Of a stretch of 64,000 nt of DNA, positions 26,233 to 37,211 are shown in pieces. Under the pieces are notes generated by a model. That model had not been told where the DNA came from, ran no database searches, and saw only the letters and a program-made list of their open reading frames with translations. Each line of letters begins with the position of its first letter. Position 1 is the stretch's first letter. Source of the DNA: Micavibrio sp. UBA5572. Lineage in GTDB: Bacteria; Pseudomonadota; Alphaproteobacteria; Micavibrionales; Micavibrionaceae. The stretch spans positions 310,001 to 374,000 of the forward strand of contig DIMG01000016.1 of NCBI GenBank assembly GCA_002425415.1. The letters run 5' to 3'. Made by a program: the position numbers and the translations under genes.

Positions 26233-26856
26233 ATGAAATTTGATCGTCTTGGTTTGTCGTTTGATACGATATTGTCTGCGCGGCGTGAAATGGCTGTGTG
26301 CTTGATTGAGGATGTTTATCCTGATGTTTTGTTTTATGGTACTGTCCCAACAAAATTGGGGGAGATGACTCTTGTGTGGTGTGATTTCGGATTGTGTTAT
26401 CTCGGGTTTCAAGAAAAACAGTCATTGCAAAAAGTTTCAACTTTTTTTCCTGAATGTCAATTTAAAGAACATCGTAAAGACGCAAAAAAATATGCAGATC
26501 GCGTCATGTCTGTTTGGGCGGGAGAGCAGGTGGCTGATATTCTGCCGTTGGTTGTGCGCGGAACAGATTTTCAACGTGATGTGTGGGCGACTTTGTTGCG
26601 TATTCCCGTTGGACATGTGGTGAGTTATGGTTTGGTGGCGCAAAATGTCGGGAGACCGGATGCTGTGCGGGCTGTAGGGTCTGCGGTGGGGGCGAATCCT
26701 GTCTCTTTGCTTATTCCGTGTCACCGCGTGATCCAGAAAAATGGATCTGTTTGCAATTATGGTTGGGGTGACGTGATGAAGCAGAAAATTCTGTCTATGG
26801 AGTCTAATCCAGATTCAAAAAATCCTGCATATTGTAAAAGCCCGCCGGTTGTTTAA
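26233..26856 (+). CDS. ogt: Methylated-DNA-[protein]-cysteine S-methyltransferase
   Basis: The 207-residue protein repairs O6-methylguanine by suicidal transfer to Cys163 in LLIPCHRVI. The DNA-binding helix region GTDFQRDVWATLLRIPVGHV and the AVGSAVGANPVSLL block are typical of the Ogt/Ada C-terminal family. GAGGAG precedes the ATG. The C-terminal about 18 codons overlap the convergent dapB gene by 53 bp and lie beyond the conserved core. Confidence 0.93.
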   Translation: MKFDRLGLSFDTILSARREMAVCLIEDVYPDVLFYGTVPTKLGEMTLVWCDFGLCYLGFQEKQSLQKVSTFFPECQFKEHRKDAKKYADRVMSVWAGEQVADILPLVVRGTDFQRDVWATLLRIPVGHVVSYGLVAQNVGRPDAVRAVGSAVGANPVSLLIPCHRVIQKNGSVCNYGWGDVMKQKILSMESNPDSKNPAYCKSPPVV

Positions 26857-27568
26857 TCAACCAACGTGCCGCGTGGAGTGCTCCACGTGCGAAGAGGGCG
26901 CGGTCGGTCGCGCGGTGAGTCAGTTCCAGTCTTTCTCCGTTGCCTAAAAACATAACGGTATGTTCGCCGACAATGTCACCACCGCGAATAACCGAAAAAC
27001 CAATCTCGTCTTTTGTTCTTGCGCCTGTGTGTCCGTGACGGTCATAGACGGCTTTGGAGGAAAAACTAACATCGCGGCCTTCGGCGGCAGATTTTCCAAG
27101 AGCCAGAGCCGTTCCTGATGGGGCATCGACTTTTTTTCCGTGGTGGGCTTCGATAATTTCAATCGCAAAATCTTGCCCCAGAATTTTGGCGGCCTTTTTT
27201 ACAATTTGGCTAAGCAAGTTGACTCCAAGGCTGGCGTTTGGTGTGTAGAGAATAGGAGTTATTATTGCCGCTTCACGTATTTCGGACATTTGGGATTCTG
27301 AAATACCTGTTGTCCCGATTATCAGCGGTTTTTTTGCACTGGCTGCAATCCGCGCATGACGAAGGCTTGCTTCGGGGGCGGTAAAGTCGATGACAAGATC
27401 AGAAACGGCAAACAGGTCTTCGGCATCTTTTAAAATCGGAACATTATTCGGAAAATTTTCCTTGTCACGGGTTATTCCTCCCGTCAAGTAACAGTCATTC
27501 GCGGAAAGAACTTCTTTGGTTAAGAGTTGCCCCATGCGTCCTGTGCAGCCTGCAATTCCGATTTTCAT
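26804..27568 (-). CDS. dapB: 4-hydroxy-tetrahydrodipicolinate reductase
   Basis: DapB makes tetrahydrodipicolinate for lysine and peptidoglycan synthesis. The 254-residue protein has the nucleotide-binding loop IGIAGCTGRMGQ, the TTGISESQ segment, NASLGVNLL and the catalytic EAHHGKKVDAPSGTAL. It follows dnaJ by 10 bp, so it is probably part of the dnaK-dnaJ transcription unit. Its 3' end overlaps ogt. Confidence 0.97.
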   Translation of the reverse strand: MKIGIAGCTGRMGQLLTKEVLSANDCYLTGGITRDKENFPNNVPILKDAEDLFAVSDLVIDFTAPEASLRHARIAASAKKPLIIGTTGISESQMSEIREAAIITPILYTPNASLGVNLLSQIVKKAAKILGQDFAIEIIEAHHGKKVDAPSGTALALGKSAAEGRDVSFSSKAVYDRHGHTGARTKDEIGFSVIRGGDIVGEHTVMFLGNGERLELTHRATDRALFARGALHAARWLIKQPAGFYNMQDFLNLD

Positions 27569-27578
27569 TTTTTAAATC

Positions 27579-28727
27579 CTAATCTCTAATGTCGTCCCAA
27601 AGTTCTTTCACTTTTTTGAAAAAACCTTCGCTTTCTGGTGTATTCTTTTGTCCAGATTTTTTTAAAGTATCGTCGAGTTGTTTCATCAGATCTATTTGTT
27701 TTTTGTCCAGATTAACCGGCGTTTCAACAAAAATTTCAATAAAAAGATCGCCGCGAGTTTCCGAGCGCATAATGCTCATGCCTTTGCCTTTGACGCGAAC
27801 CTGCTGGCCTGTTTGTGTGCCGGACGGGATCTTTATACTGTTCTTTTCCCCTTCGATTGTCGGGACTTCGACATTGCCGCCTAGAGCAGCTGTCGTCATT
27901 GGAACTGGAACGCGGCAATGAAGTGTTGCTCCGTCACGCTTGAAAAATTTATGTGGTTTGATGCCAATCAAAACGTAAAGGTCTCCACTTTCACCACCAC
28001 GGATACCAGCTTCACCTTGACTTGTCAGGCGGACGCGTTGCCCTTCGGAAATCCCTGCGGGAATAGAAATCTTAACAGTTTTTTCTCCGCGCATTCGACC
28101 TGCGCCACCGCATTTTCTGCAAGGGGATTTGATGATTGTTCCTGATCCACTACAGGTGGTGCATGCGCGTTCAATGGTGAAAAAGCCTTGTTGTGCGCGG
28201 ACGCGACCCGATCCGTGACAATCCGGACATTGTTCAGGTTTTCCGCCATCGGCAGAGCCTGTCCCTTTGCAGTCATCACAGGATTCTACGGTTGGAATTT
28301 TTAGTTTGGCATCTTTTCCTTTGAAGGCATCTTCCAAGGTGATGTCGAGCGAGAATTGCATATCCGATCCACGCATGGGGCCAGATCGATTGCCACGCCG
28401 CCCGCCATTCATGATATCGCCAAACATGTCTTCGAAAATATCGGAAAAAGCCGAGCCAAAGCCTGCTCCACCACCGGAGAAACCTGCGCCGCCCATACCT
28501 GTGGGGCCATCGACACCAAACTTGTCATAGGCTGCGCGTTTTTGAGGGTCTTTCAAAACGTCGTAGGCCTGATTGACTGCTTTAAATTTTTCTTCTGCTT
28601 CTACTGACGTATCTTTGTTGCGGTCAGGGTGGTGTAGCATCGCCATTTTGCGATATGCCTTTTTTAATTCTTCTTCTGTGGCATTCCGTTCCACACCCAG
28701 AATTTTATAGTAATCTGTTTCACTCAT
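27579..28727 (-). CDS. dnaJ: Co-chaperone DnaJ
   Basis: DnaJ delivers unfolded clients to DnaK and stimulates its ATPase. The 382-residue protein has the J domain with HPD at residues 33-35, a Gly/Phe region (GGAGFSGGGAGFGSAF), four CxxCxGxG zinc-finger repeats starting at CDDCKGTG, and the C-terminal substrate domains. It lies 98 bp after dnaK with an intergenic hairpin, and 10 bp before dapB. Confidence 0.98.
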   Translation of the reverse strand: MSETDYYKILGVERNATEEELKKAYRKMAMLHHPDRNKDTSVEAEEKFKAVNQAYDVLKDPQKRAAYDKFGVDGPTGMGGAGFSGGGAGFGSAFSDIFEDMFGDIMNGGRRGNRSGPMRGSDMQFSLDITLEDAFKGKDAKLKIPTVESCDDCKGTGSADGGKPEQCPDCHGSGRVRAQQGFFTIERACTTCSGSGTIIKSPCRKCGGAGRMRGEKTVKISIPAGISEGQRVRLTSQGEAGIRGGESGDLYVLIGIKPHKFFKRDGATLHCRVPVPMTTAALGGNVEVPTIEGEKNSIKIPSGTQTGQQVRVKGKGMSIMRSETRGDLFIEIFVETPVNLDKKQIDLMKQLDDTLKKSGQKNTPESEGFFKKVKELWDDIRD

Positions 28728-28781
28728 TTTTTATTACGTTTCCACGGGTGGCTTTTGGTGCGTTGTTCAAATAAGAATGAA

Positions 28782-28812
28782 GAACAGGGGGCTGCTGTCC
28801 AGCCACCTGTTC
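28782..28812 (-). promoter_or_regulatory. Hairpin in the dnaK-dnaJ gap
   Basis: GAACAGG pairs with CCTGTTC and, inside it, GCTG pairs with CAGC, giving an 11-bp interrupted stem 13 bp past the dnaK stop. No T-run follows. It could protect the dnaK message or lower dnaJ expression relative to dnaK (inference). Confidence 0.55.
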
Positions 28813-28825
28813 CACGGCAAGGCTT

Positions 28826-30784
<1,959 letters not shown>

Positions 30785-30852
30785 TTTTTATACCTCTTTT
30801 TTTAGTTGGCAAATTCTGGACGACCTCACCATGAGCGTCGACGCAAATTCCC

Positions 30853-30873
30853 TCAAAAGGTCAAAAACCTTTT
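30853..30873 (-). promoter_or_regulatory. Hairpin in the dnaK mRNA leader
   Basis: CAAAAGGT and ACCTTTTG form an 8-bp, AT-rich stem around a 5-base loop, about 70 nt before the start codon. It is weak enough to be temperature-sensitive, but it does not cover the ribosome site (inference only). Confidence 0.4.
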
Positions 30874-30952
30874 GTAAGGTAGCATATATAGCGCACTGGA
30901 CTCCAAATGGACACCCCGTACTTGGTGGTAAATTGCAATAATCTACAATAAA

Positions 30953-30981
30953 TTATTAGGAATATATTCCACAAAAGTCAA
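30953..30981 (-). promoter_or_regulatory. Candidate sigma-70-type promoter of dnaK
   Basis: On the minus strand TTGACT and TAATAA are spaced by exactly 17 bp. The spacer contains the perfect palindrome GGAATATATTCC (30959-30970), a possible operator. It leaves a leader of about 160 nt before the dnaK ATG. I see no CIRCE operator here and no convincing sigma-32 box. Confidence 0.5.
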
Positions 30982-30993
30982 GGGAAATGTGTT

Positions 30994-32571
30994 TTATTGT
31001 GTCAAAAGCTGAAGTTGGGCATCAGAGGTGCGGATGGGGTAGTATTTTATTTTTCCGAACCACTTATTTGCATTGCTTCCGTACAAATTTAATTGAGATA
31101 CGTTTGGGGGCGACCATATCGTATCAAGAGTCTTTATAGTGCCATTGAAGGCGGCGTTGGCATTGTTAAGTTCTTGTGCTGCTGAAATTTTAGCTGTTCC
31201 AGATGTGGACGAGGCGACACCCCATGCTCCTTGTGACACGCCGTTGGTAAAACCATCGACTGCTATATTTCCGCCAGATTGGTTGTAGTATGCGTGCCAT
31301 TTGTTTCCGCCTGCTCCATCTACTCGGAAAAATGTTGGATAGAGTGATCCTGTAGAGGATTGCCAAGATATATCATTGAAAAAAGAACCCGCATTTTGGT
31401 TGTACCAACTTGCGGTTGGAATGTTCAGGTTATCCGCCGCTCGTGTTACTGCTGCAGTGGTGGTGGGGATATAGGATGTTGGGAAAGATCCTTGTTCGAG
31501 TTGGGCACCCCAAAGGGCAATTGTAGTTAATGTCGGCGTGCTTCCCCATGCTCCAATATAATATACTCTAGAGCTTAATCCTCCAGAAGAGAGCATGGTA
31601 AAAGTATGAGAGCATCTATACCAACCATTCCCAATGCTTGTAATACTGGCCGTTGATCCAGCTGAAGCGCTTGTTACAATTCCGGTATTTAAATTAAAAT
31701 ACGCCCCTGCAGAGGCCCCACCAATATTATTGTCAAAGACAAGAGTGCCGTTTCCAGAAATTGATTTAGCAAAAACTGAACGTGTATAGGTTGTGGAATA
31801 AGCTATTGCAGCAACAGGAGCATAAGCGTACGAGTTAACGTTTGGCGTATTCGTAACTGAGATAGCAGTATTTGTTCCATCTGGAGCGAGGATGGTTCCA
31901 GAATTGAATGCGCCTACGTATGACCAACTTCCAATATCCTGAGAACTAGTCTGTAAATTAATTCGGCTTTCCTCAATCAATATCCCCTTTGGAGCATGGG
32001 TCACAGGATCGTGGTCGAAGCGGGGTGTTCCTGACGGGGCAGTTTGCAAAACGCCCGACGAATCAAAATAGGTGCCAACAGTGGCGCGGGAGAAGGTTCC
32101 ACCCGATGCGCTAAGGAAAGAGGTGAGGTCGTTATAGGCTGTACCGTTGAGGGTATAGCGTCCATCGGCATCATAGATAAAATCCATCGACAAAGATGGG
32201 TAGTCGATTTTAATGCCGGAGGTATTGGGAACGGTAAAGGTCAGATTGGTTTCAGGATTGCCGTTCAAATCTGTGATGGTGCCGCCGTTCAGATCAACCG
32301 GAGAAGACAAGGCTATGCCATCCAGATCAAGGTCGCCGATGGTCGGGGCGTAGGCAAAGGTCAATGCTGCTGAGCCTGATCCGCTGGCGTAGGAGGCATA
32401 GCGGGTTTGTCCCCCGACATCTACCGCGATACGCGGTGTTCCGCCCCCTGTGTTGACTGTCACGGCCTCGCTCATGTTGACTGTAAAATTCAAATCCGGT
32501 GGTGCCGCCAAGGTCTGATGATGTGGAATGACGAACAGTAACATCAGGAAAATTGCAGTTTTAAATTTCAT
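30994..32571 (-). CDS. Secreted protein with Ig-like start and carbohydrate-binding-like domain
   Basis: The 525-residue protein has a signal peptide (MKFKTAIFLMLLFVIPHHQT, cleavage near LAA). Residues 25-120 look like an Ig-like/cadherin-type repeat lacking its first strand (DLNFTVNMSEAVTVNTGGGT, DLDLDGIAL, DLNGNPETNLTFTV). Next come FSRATVGTYFDSSGVLQTAP and PKGILIEESRINL, a block seen in phage tail and surface proteins, then a jelly-roll-like region (GNGWYRCSHTF, WGAQLEQGSFPTSYIPTT). It begins 6 bp after the inverse autotransporter, whose last residues end just where this Ig repeat would begin. Confidence 0.75.
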   Translation of the reverse strand: MKFKTAIFLMLLFVIPHHQTLAAPPDLNFTVNMSEAVTVNTGGGTPRIAVDVGGQTRYASYASGSGSAALTFAYAPTIGDLDLDGIALSSPVDLNGGTITDLNGNPETNLTFTVPNTSGIKIDYPSLSMDFIYDADGRYTLNGTAYNDLTSFLSASGGTFSRATVGTYFDSSGVLQTAPSGTPRFDHDPVTHAPKGILIEESRINLQTSSQDIGSWSYVGAFNSGTILAPDGTNTAISVTNTPNVNSYAYAPVAAIAYSTTYTRSVFAKSISGNGTLVFDNNIGGASAGAYFNLNTGIVTSASAGSTASITSIGNGWYRCSHTFTMLSSGGLSSRVYYIGAWGSTPTLTTIALWGAQLEQGSFPTSYIPTTTAAVTRAADNLNIPTASWYNQNAGSFFNDISWQSSTGSLYPTFFRVDGAGGNKWHAYYNQSGGNIAVDGFTNGVSQGAWGVASSTSGTAKISAAQELNNANAAFNGTIKTLDTIWSPPNVSQLNLYGSNANKWFGKIKYYPIRTSDAQLQLLTQ

Positions 32572-32577
32572 GTTCTT

Positions 32578-35103
32578 CTATGGGGCATAGGTTGCATTGG
32601 CCGGAGGGGTGATTGAAGAAATATAAGGTGCTACCACGTCTTTGGTGGCTGTGTTCGTGGCGGCGGCTCCAACGTTTAATGATGGATCGGTTAGCGTTAC
32701 ACTGACTGTTAATGTGCCATCGTTCAGGCCAGAGAGATTTAGTCCCGTAATATTTTCGGTTGCTCCTGAAATTGTTCCTGATCCTGTGACGTTTGTTCCG
32801 CCGCCCGAACTGGAAATTGTGTAGTTGTATGTCGCCCCAATTTCCGCTGTCGTGATGTCAAATCCTGCGGCGCTGACATTTGCAATATTGACCGGAGATG
32901 TTGAGAAAGCTACGGCATATCCGGCAGGGGCCGTGACATCAGCAACCGCACCACTGAGTGTCAATACAGTATCGGCAATTGTTGTGACCGCATTTTTCCC
33001 GTTGCCCATGATGGTTGAGCCATTTATATCAATGTCAGAGATTGTGATGGTTGTTGCTCCACCATCAGCTGCCTGAACCGTATAGGCAAAAGACAAGTCT
33101 TTCGTTCCGCTCCCAGCTATCAGCGGGGCTGTTCCCGCATTGCCGTTGATGACGATATTCATAAATGGCACACCGCCTGAAACCACCACTTCGGTATTGT
33201 AGCGAATTCCAATGACAATTGTTTGCCCAGGGGTCAGGTTTTCCGAGACAATGCGTGGTGCTTCGTATGGGTAAGGGGAAACTTTTGGCCCTGTTTGTGG
33301 TGTGGCGACCCAGTCAATTTTATTTGATACAGTATCGGTATGTGTAATGTAGTTCGGGCTGCCCATGGCGACTGTTCCCACAACACCAACAATAGATTCT
33401 GCCATTTCTTCGGCGCCTATTGTTGCTGAACCTGATGCTGTTCCAGTCAGGGTGATTGACCCGTCTCTGACCCGAACGGAGGAATTTACACCATTTGAGA
33501 CAGCGTCAATGTCGGTTCCGTGCAGTTCTATTGTTCCACCCGGAACAGCGATATTTTTGATAACGCCGTCAGAGACAAATTGAATTGTTCCTGTCACCAG
33601 AGTAATGAGATCTGGAACAATTGTAACCTGAGTGTTTTGTCCCAATGTTAAAATTGCGCCTTTTGCGAAGCGGAGTCGGGCGACTGCCCCTAGTGTATTG
33701 GCGGTTGTTACTGTGACAGGCATCAAAAGTGTTTGACCGACAAAGAGGGATGAGCTGCCCTTTGCTGTTTCCACAGCCAAGTTCGCTCCCGTTGTTTCGG
33801 TAACGGTTAGCTTTGAAGATGCTTTTCTGCGAACTTTTGTCCGAATTATATTTTCGCGATGAACTTTTTCATATACGAGTTCCGAGACGGGAGTGAGAGC
33901 TGTTTTTTGTCTCCATTGAAGGCCTTCTGGTTGGTCGAATCTGTAGACAAAACGTAAGGCCGCTTCCAAAGAGGGGTCGCTTTGTGATTCATCTGTGATG
34001 CCAACACGAACGGCTAAGGCCGGGACGGGGGAATATTCAATCGAAGCGGTTGTTCCGTATAAATCTTTGCCGTCATCTTGTTCGTCCCATTGATAACCTT
34101 TCAAGATGGCTGTCCAGCTTGGAAGTTCGGGAGTTTGTCCGCGAAATTCAAGATCCCAGCCAGCTGCGGCGCGCTCTTCATAGTATTGGTCAAGACTCTT
34201 CCATGTCGAAAGTGGCATGTATCTGTTTGCAGAGACCCCGAATTGACTGGTTCTGGCATCGACGCCCAAGCTCATACGGTTGTGATTGCTTTTGGGGGCG
34301 TGGTCGAAAAATATATTAGCTCCGTATAGATGTTTTTGATCGGATGTCAGGTATCTATACGCCAAGCCGGCATTGATTGTGTCGTGTTTGATACGAAAGC
34401 CTTCATCGTTCAGTTCTTTTGGCGCTTTATAATAGGAGAGTTGTGAAAAGACGTGGTGCTGGTTGGTTTTGTCTTGCCAAAGGGGCTGTACTGTTGTGAT
34501 CGAACTGATGAGGTCGTTATCACTCGTTCCCAATTCGATTTCCAGATGGGTCAGGAAGGGGATTTGGCTTCGGTTGGCTATGCCAACGCCACTCATCATC
34601 AGCATCGGGAAAATTTCATCGCGGACTGTTGATTGTATTTTTTGTTCCCAATTGACAGATTCCAGCCCCTCACCCTTTAACATATTGCAAAAAGCAGTTT
34701 TTGCCTGCACGCTTAGTCCATCAATTTTATTGCTTACCCACTCTGCTCCACTGAAATTGAGGTCAGGCATATCTTGAGCATTCAACATTAAGTCATTGAC
34801 GAGATTTGTTTTTAAGAACATTTCGACAGATGCGTGGCATCCGCTATCCAGAGCGGCCATGCTTGCGGCATTGCTTCCGCCGCCATTATAAGAGCTGCCT
34901 ATGGTCTCGAGATTATTGAAAAGGGTTTGTATTTTGGTCTGGGTGTTATTTGAGAGATCTTCCGCATCTTGTTCTTGACCATATACAAACGAATTATCAG
35001 CAGCCATTGCTGTTGAGTCCGAAAAAACCAAAAGAATGGCCGAAAAAAGGACGCAGAGAACATAGGCAGTTAAGGGGATGTGGTATGGGATGCGGAGAGA
35101 CAT
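32578..35103 (-). CDS. Inverse autotransporter (intimin/invasin-like) with FecR-like domain
   Basis: The 841-residue protein has a signal sequence (to about residue 35), a helical N-terminal region, and an intimin/invasin-type beta-barrel at about 185-395: INAGLAYRYL, GANIFFDHAPKSNHNRMSLG, YEERAAAGWDLEFRGQTPEL and IEYSPVPALAVRVGI. Residues about 455-575 resemble a FecR domain (ARLRFAKGAILTLGQNTQVT, VPGGTIELHGTDIDAV). Two Ig-like repeats follow (615-720, 722-822), and a third stops after TPPANATYAP. No LysM is evident. It should anchor in the outer membrane and display its C-terminus. It lies between grpE and dnaK. Confidence 0.85.
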   Translation of the reverse strand: MSLRIPYHIPLTAYVLCVLFSAILLVFSDSTAMAADNSFVYGQEQDAEDLSNNTQTKIQTLFNNLETIGSSYNGGGSNAASMAALDSGCHASVEMFLKTNLVNDLMLNAQDMPDLNFSGAEWVSNKIDGLSVQAKTAFCNMLKGEGLESVNWEQKIQSTVRDEIFPMLMMSGVGIANRSQIPFLTHLEIELGTSDNDLISSITTVQPLWQDKTNQHHVFSQLSYYKAPKELNDEGFRIKHDTINAGLAYRYLTSDQKHLYGANIFFDHAPKSNHNRMSLGVDARTSQFGVSANRYMPLSTWKSLDQYYEERAAAGWDLEFRGQTPELPSWTAILKGYQWDEQDDGKDLYGTTASIEYSPVPALAVRVGITDESQSDPSLEAALRFVYRFDQPEGLQWRQKTALTPVSELVYEKVHRENIIRTKVRRKASSKLTVTETTGANLAVETAKGSSSLFVGQTLLMPVTVTTANTLGAVARLRFAKGAILTLGQNTQVTIVPDLITLVTGTIQFVSDGVIKNIAVPGGTIELHGTDIDAVSNGVNSSVRVRDGSITLTGTASGSATIGAEEMAESIVGVVGTVAMGSPNYITHTDTVSNKIDWVATPQTGPKVSPYPYEAPRIVSENLTPGQTIVIGIRYNTEVVVSGGVPFMNIVINGNAGTAPLIAGSGTKDLSFAYTVQAADGGATTITISDIDINGSTIMGNGKNAVTTIADTVLTLSGAVADVTAPAGYAVAFSTSPVNIANVSAAGFDITTAEIGATYNYTISSSGGGTNVTGSGTISGATENITGLNLSGLNDGTLTVSVTLTDPSLNVGAAATNTATKDVVAPYISSITPPANATYAP

Positions 35104-35273
35104 AGGCTTTGGTTCCTAAAGTATAATCAAACCAATTAACTTTTTGGCAAAGCTTATTTGTTTGATTACAGCGTAAGTAATTAAAACAACACAATTGCTC
35201 CCGAGTTTAGCATAAAAATTTATTTTGTATTGATAATCTTAATGTTTTCCTCTGTTTAAAAAGGGGGGGCAGG

Positions 35274-35945
35274 TTAAGCCTGTGTGTCCAGCCCTTCTGT
35301 TAATTTTTCTGATGGAGTTTCGGATTTCGAGACACCAACACGAGCTGGGCGTAACAGGCGGTCATGCAGTAAATATCCGGGTTCTATGATCTGGATGATT
35401 GTACCGCTTGGTTTGTCCGGAAGCGGGGCTTCGAACATGACTTCGTGGAAATTCGGGTTAAAAATCTCGTCAATCGGCTCGATTTTGCGGATGCCATTTT
35501 TTTCAAAGCAAGTGAGAAAGACACGTTCTACGGCTTCTATTCCTTCAACCAAAGGGTTGATTCGTCCATCGGCGCGTAAATCTGCAGGGATTGATTCAAG
35601 GGCGCGTTTGAATGTATCGGCAACGTCAAGCAAGTCACGTGCAAAACTGGAAATCGAGTATTTCATAGCATCTTCGCGTTCACGAATTGAGCGTTTTCGA
35701 AGATTGTCCATCTCTGCAATTGTTCTGAGCAATTGGTCTCGTGTTTCCCCGAGTGCGGTTTCCAGTTTTGCGACTATGTCATGGTCGGTATGTTCCGGAT
35801 CGTTTGGAGTGTTGTCCTCACCTTCAGTTGAAGTGTCTGCTTTCTTGGCTTGAGCTTTAAACGCAGCAGGGCCTGTCAGGTCAGTAAAGCCTTCGGGTTT
35901 TTCGTTTTTTGGTTGGATGGGTTCGGCTGTATTGTCTATGGTCAT
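35274..35945 (-). CDS. grpE: Nucleotide exchange factor GrpE
   Basis: GrpE releases ADP from DnaK. The 223-residue protein has an acidic disordered start, the long dimerisation helix (AEMDNLRKRSIREREDAMKY), and the C-terminal beta domain (FNPNFHEVMFEAPLPDKPSG, IEPGYLLHDRLLRPARVGVS). It follows hrcA by 108 bp. The next gene on the strand is the adhesin, 170 bp away, rather than dnaK. Confidence 0.97.
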   Translation of the reverse strand: MTIDNTAEPIQPKNEKPEGFTDLTGPAAFKAQAKKADTSTEGEDNTPNDPEHTDHDIVAKLETALGETRDQLLRTIAEMDNLRKRSIREREDAMKYSISSFARDLLDVADTFKRALESIPADLRADGRINPLVEGIEAVERVFLTCFEKNGIRKIEPIDEIFNPNFHEVMFEAPLPDKPSGTIIQIIEPGYLLHDRLLRPARVGVSKSETPSEKLTEGLDTQA

Positions 35946-36053
35946 GGCTGTATAAGTGCAAACGTAAAGTGTTGTTATTTAAAATATGGATCAGTTCGGA
36001 GAATAGGCAACGTGGCCAACAAAATCAAGAAGAGCTGTGGAATGATTAACAGT

Positions 36054-37112
36054 TCAGTTTTGATTTAGCTCAATATCGTGATCTTGATAGGGGGTATTTA
36101 TCATTTTTTCCATCAAAAATGAGGTGTAATCAACAATCGGGACAATTTGGCCGTAATTCAGACGTGTCGGGCCAATGATGCCCGTTGCGCCGATGATTCG
36201 TCCGTTTGGATCGTGATAGGCCTTGATAATGGTCGACCATGTCGGTTGTTGCAGAATTGGGTTTTCGTTGCCGATGAATATCTGAACGCCTTGACTGGTT
36301 TCCAGAGCTGACATAATTTCAATTAGATTTCTTTTTTCTTCGAGGAAGGTCAGAAGTTCACGGATTTCATCCATTTTCTTTTGAGCTTGCAGGTCTTCAA
36401 AGAGGTGGGATTTCCCTTGGATGAAAGTATGTCCTTCGGTGTCAAAAACCATGGAAGGAATAATGCCTTTTTCAAATAGGAAGATTGAAAGTTCCTGCAA
36501 TCTGCGTTCATCGTCTCTTTCGGATTTTTTGAGTGTTGATTGAAATTCGGATATTGTTTTTCCTGAGAGATGTTCGTTGAGGTAGTTCGCCAGCTTTTCA
36601 AGATCTTCTTTACTTACCGGCTGACCCATTGTTACTACGCGGTTTTCAATAGTGTCGTCTTGCATAATAATAATTGCAAGAACTCTGCGTGGTTCAAGAT
36701 CGATAAACTGGATTTGACGAATAGGACGATCTTTTTTTGGTGCAATTACCAAGCCAATACAGGAGGACAGGCCAGAGAGGATCGTGCTGGCGCGTTCGTA
36801 AAGTGGGGTTGTGTTTTGCTCGGCTCTGGAAATTTGACTTTGGATAGAAGTGATTTCGGCAGGGGCAAGAGTTTGTATCGTCATCAGGCGATCTACAAAA
36901 AAGCGCAACCCTTTTTCAGTTGGTTGACGTCCGGCAGAGACATGGGGCGAGTACAGGTATTCATTGTCTTCCAATTTAGCCATGACGTTGCGAATAGAGG
37001 CAGGAGAAAGGTCTATGCCTGCCATCTTCAATGCTTCCGAGCTGACCGGAGTTCCTTTTTTCAGGTACTCCTCGACAATCAATTTGAAAATGTTTAAAGA
37101 CCGCTCATTCAT
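36054..37112 (-). CDS. hrcA: Heat-inducible transcription repressor HrcA
   Basis: HrcA represses chaperone genes by binding CIRCE operators. The 352-residue protein has the N-terminal winged helix (RSLNIFKLIVEEYLKKGTPV, then SPASIRNVMAKLEDNEYLYS, HVSAGRQPTEKGLRFFVDRL) and the GAF-like C-terminal region with a GPTRLNYGQIVPIVDY end. A TTG 12 codons upstream is also in frame. No full CIRCE element is seen upstream of hrcA, grpE or dnaK. Divergent from rph. Confidence 0.96.
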   Translation of the reverse strand: MNERSLNIFKLIVEEYLKKGTPVSSEALKMAGIDLSPASIRNVMAKLEDNEYLYSPHVSAGRQPTEKGLRFFVDRLMTIQTLAPAEITSIQSQISRAEQNTTPLYERASTILSGLSSCIGLVIAPKKDRPIRQIQFIDLEPRRVLAIIIMQDDTIENRVVTMGQPVSKEDLEKLANYLNEHLSGKTISEFQSTLKKSERDDERRLQELSIFLFEKGIIPSMVFDTEGHTFIQGKSHLFEDLQAQKKMDEIRELLTFLEEKRNLIEIMSALETSQGVQIFIGNENPILQQPTWSTIIKAYHDPNGRIIGATGIIGPTRLNYGQIVPIVDYTSFLMEKMINTPYQDHDIELNQN

Positions 37113-37211
37113 TCTTTTATGTGTACACAAAATGCATATAAAATCCAAAATATCTTTAGCACATCCTTAAATCTCCCTATTTTATAATTTTATTATGAGA
37201 TAGGTGTGGTT

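Noticed and set aside
26197..26412. N-terminal extension of Nth by 72 residues
   Set aside because: It is antisense to the ogt start region, compositionally unlike a protein domain, and Nth of normal length starts at MKLEKI.
37149..37180. Partial CIRCE-like sequence TTAGCACAT upstream of hrcA
   Set aside because: Only a 7 of 9 match to one half; the inverted second half is absent at the required spacing.
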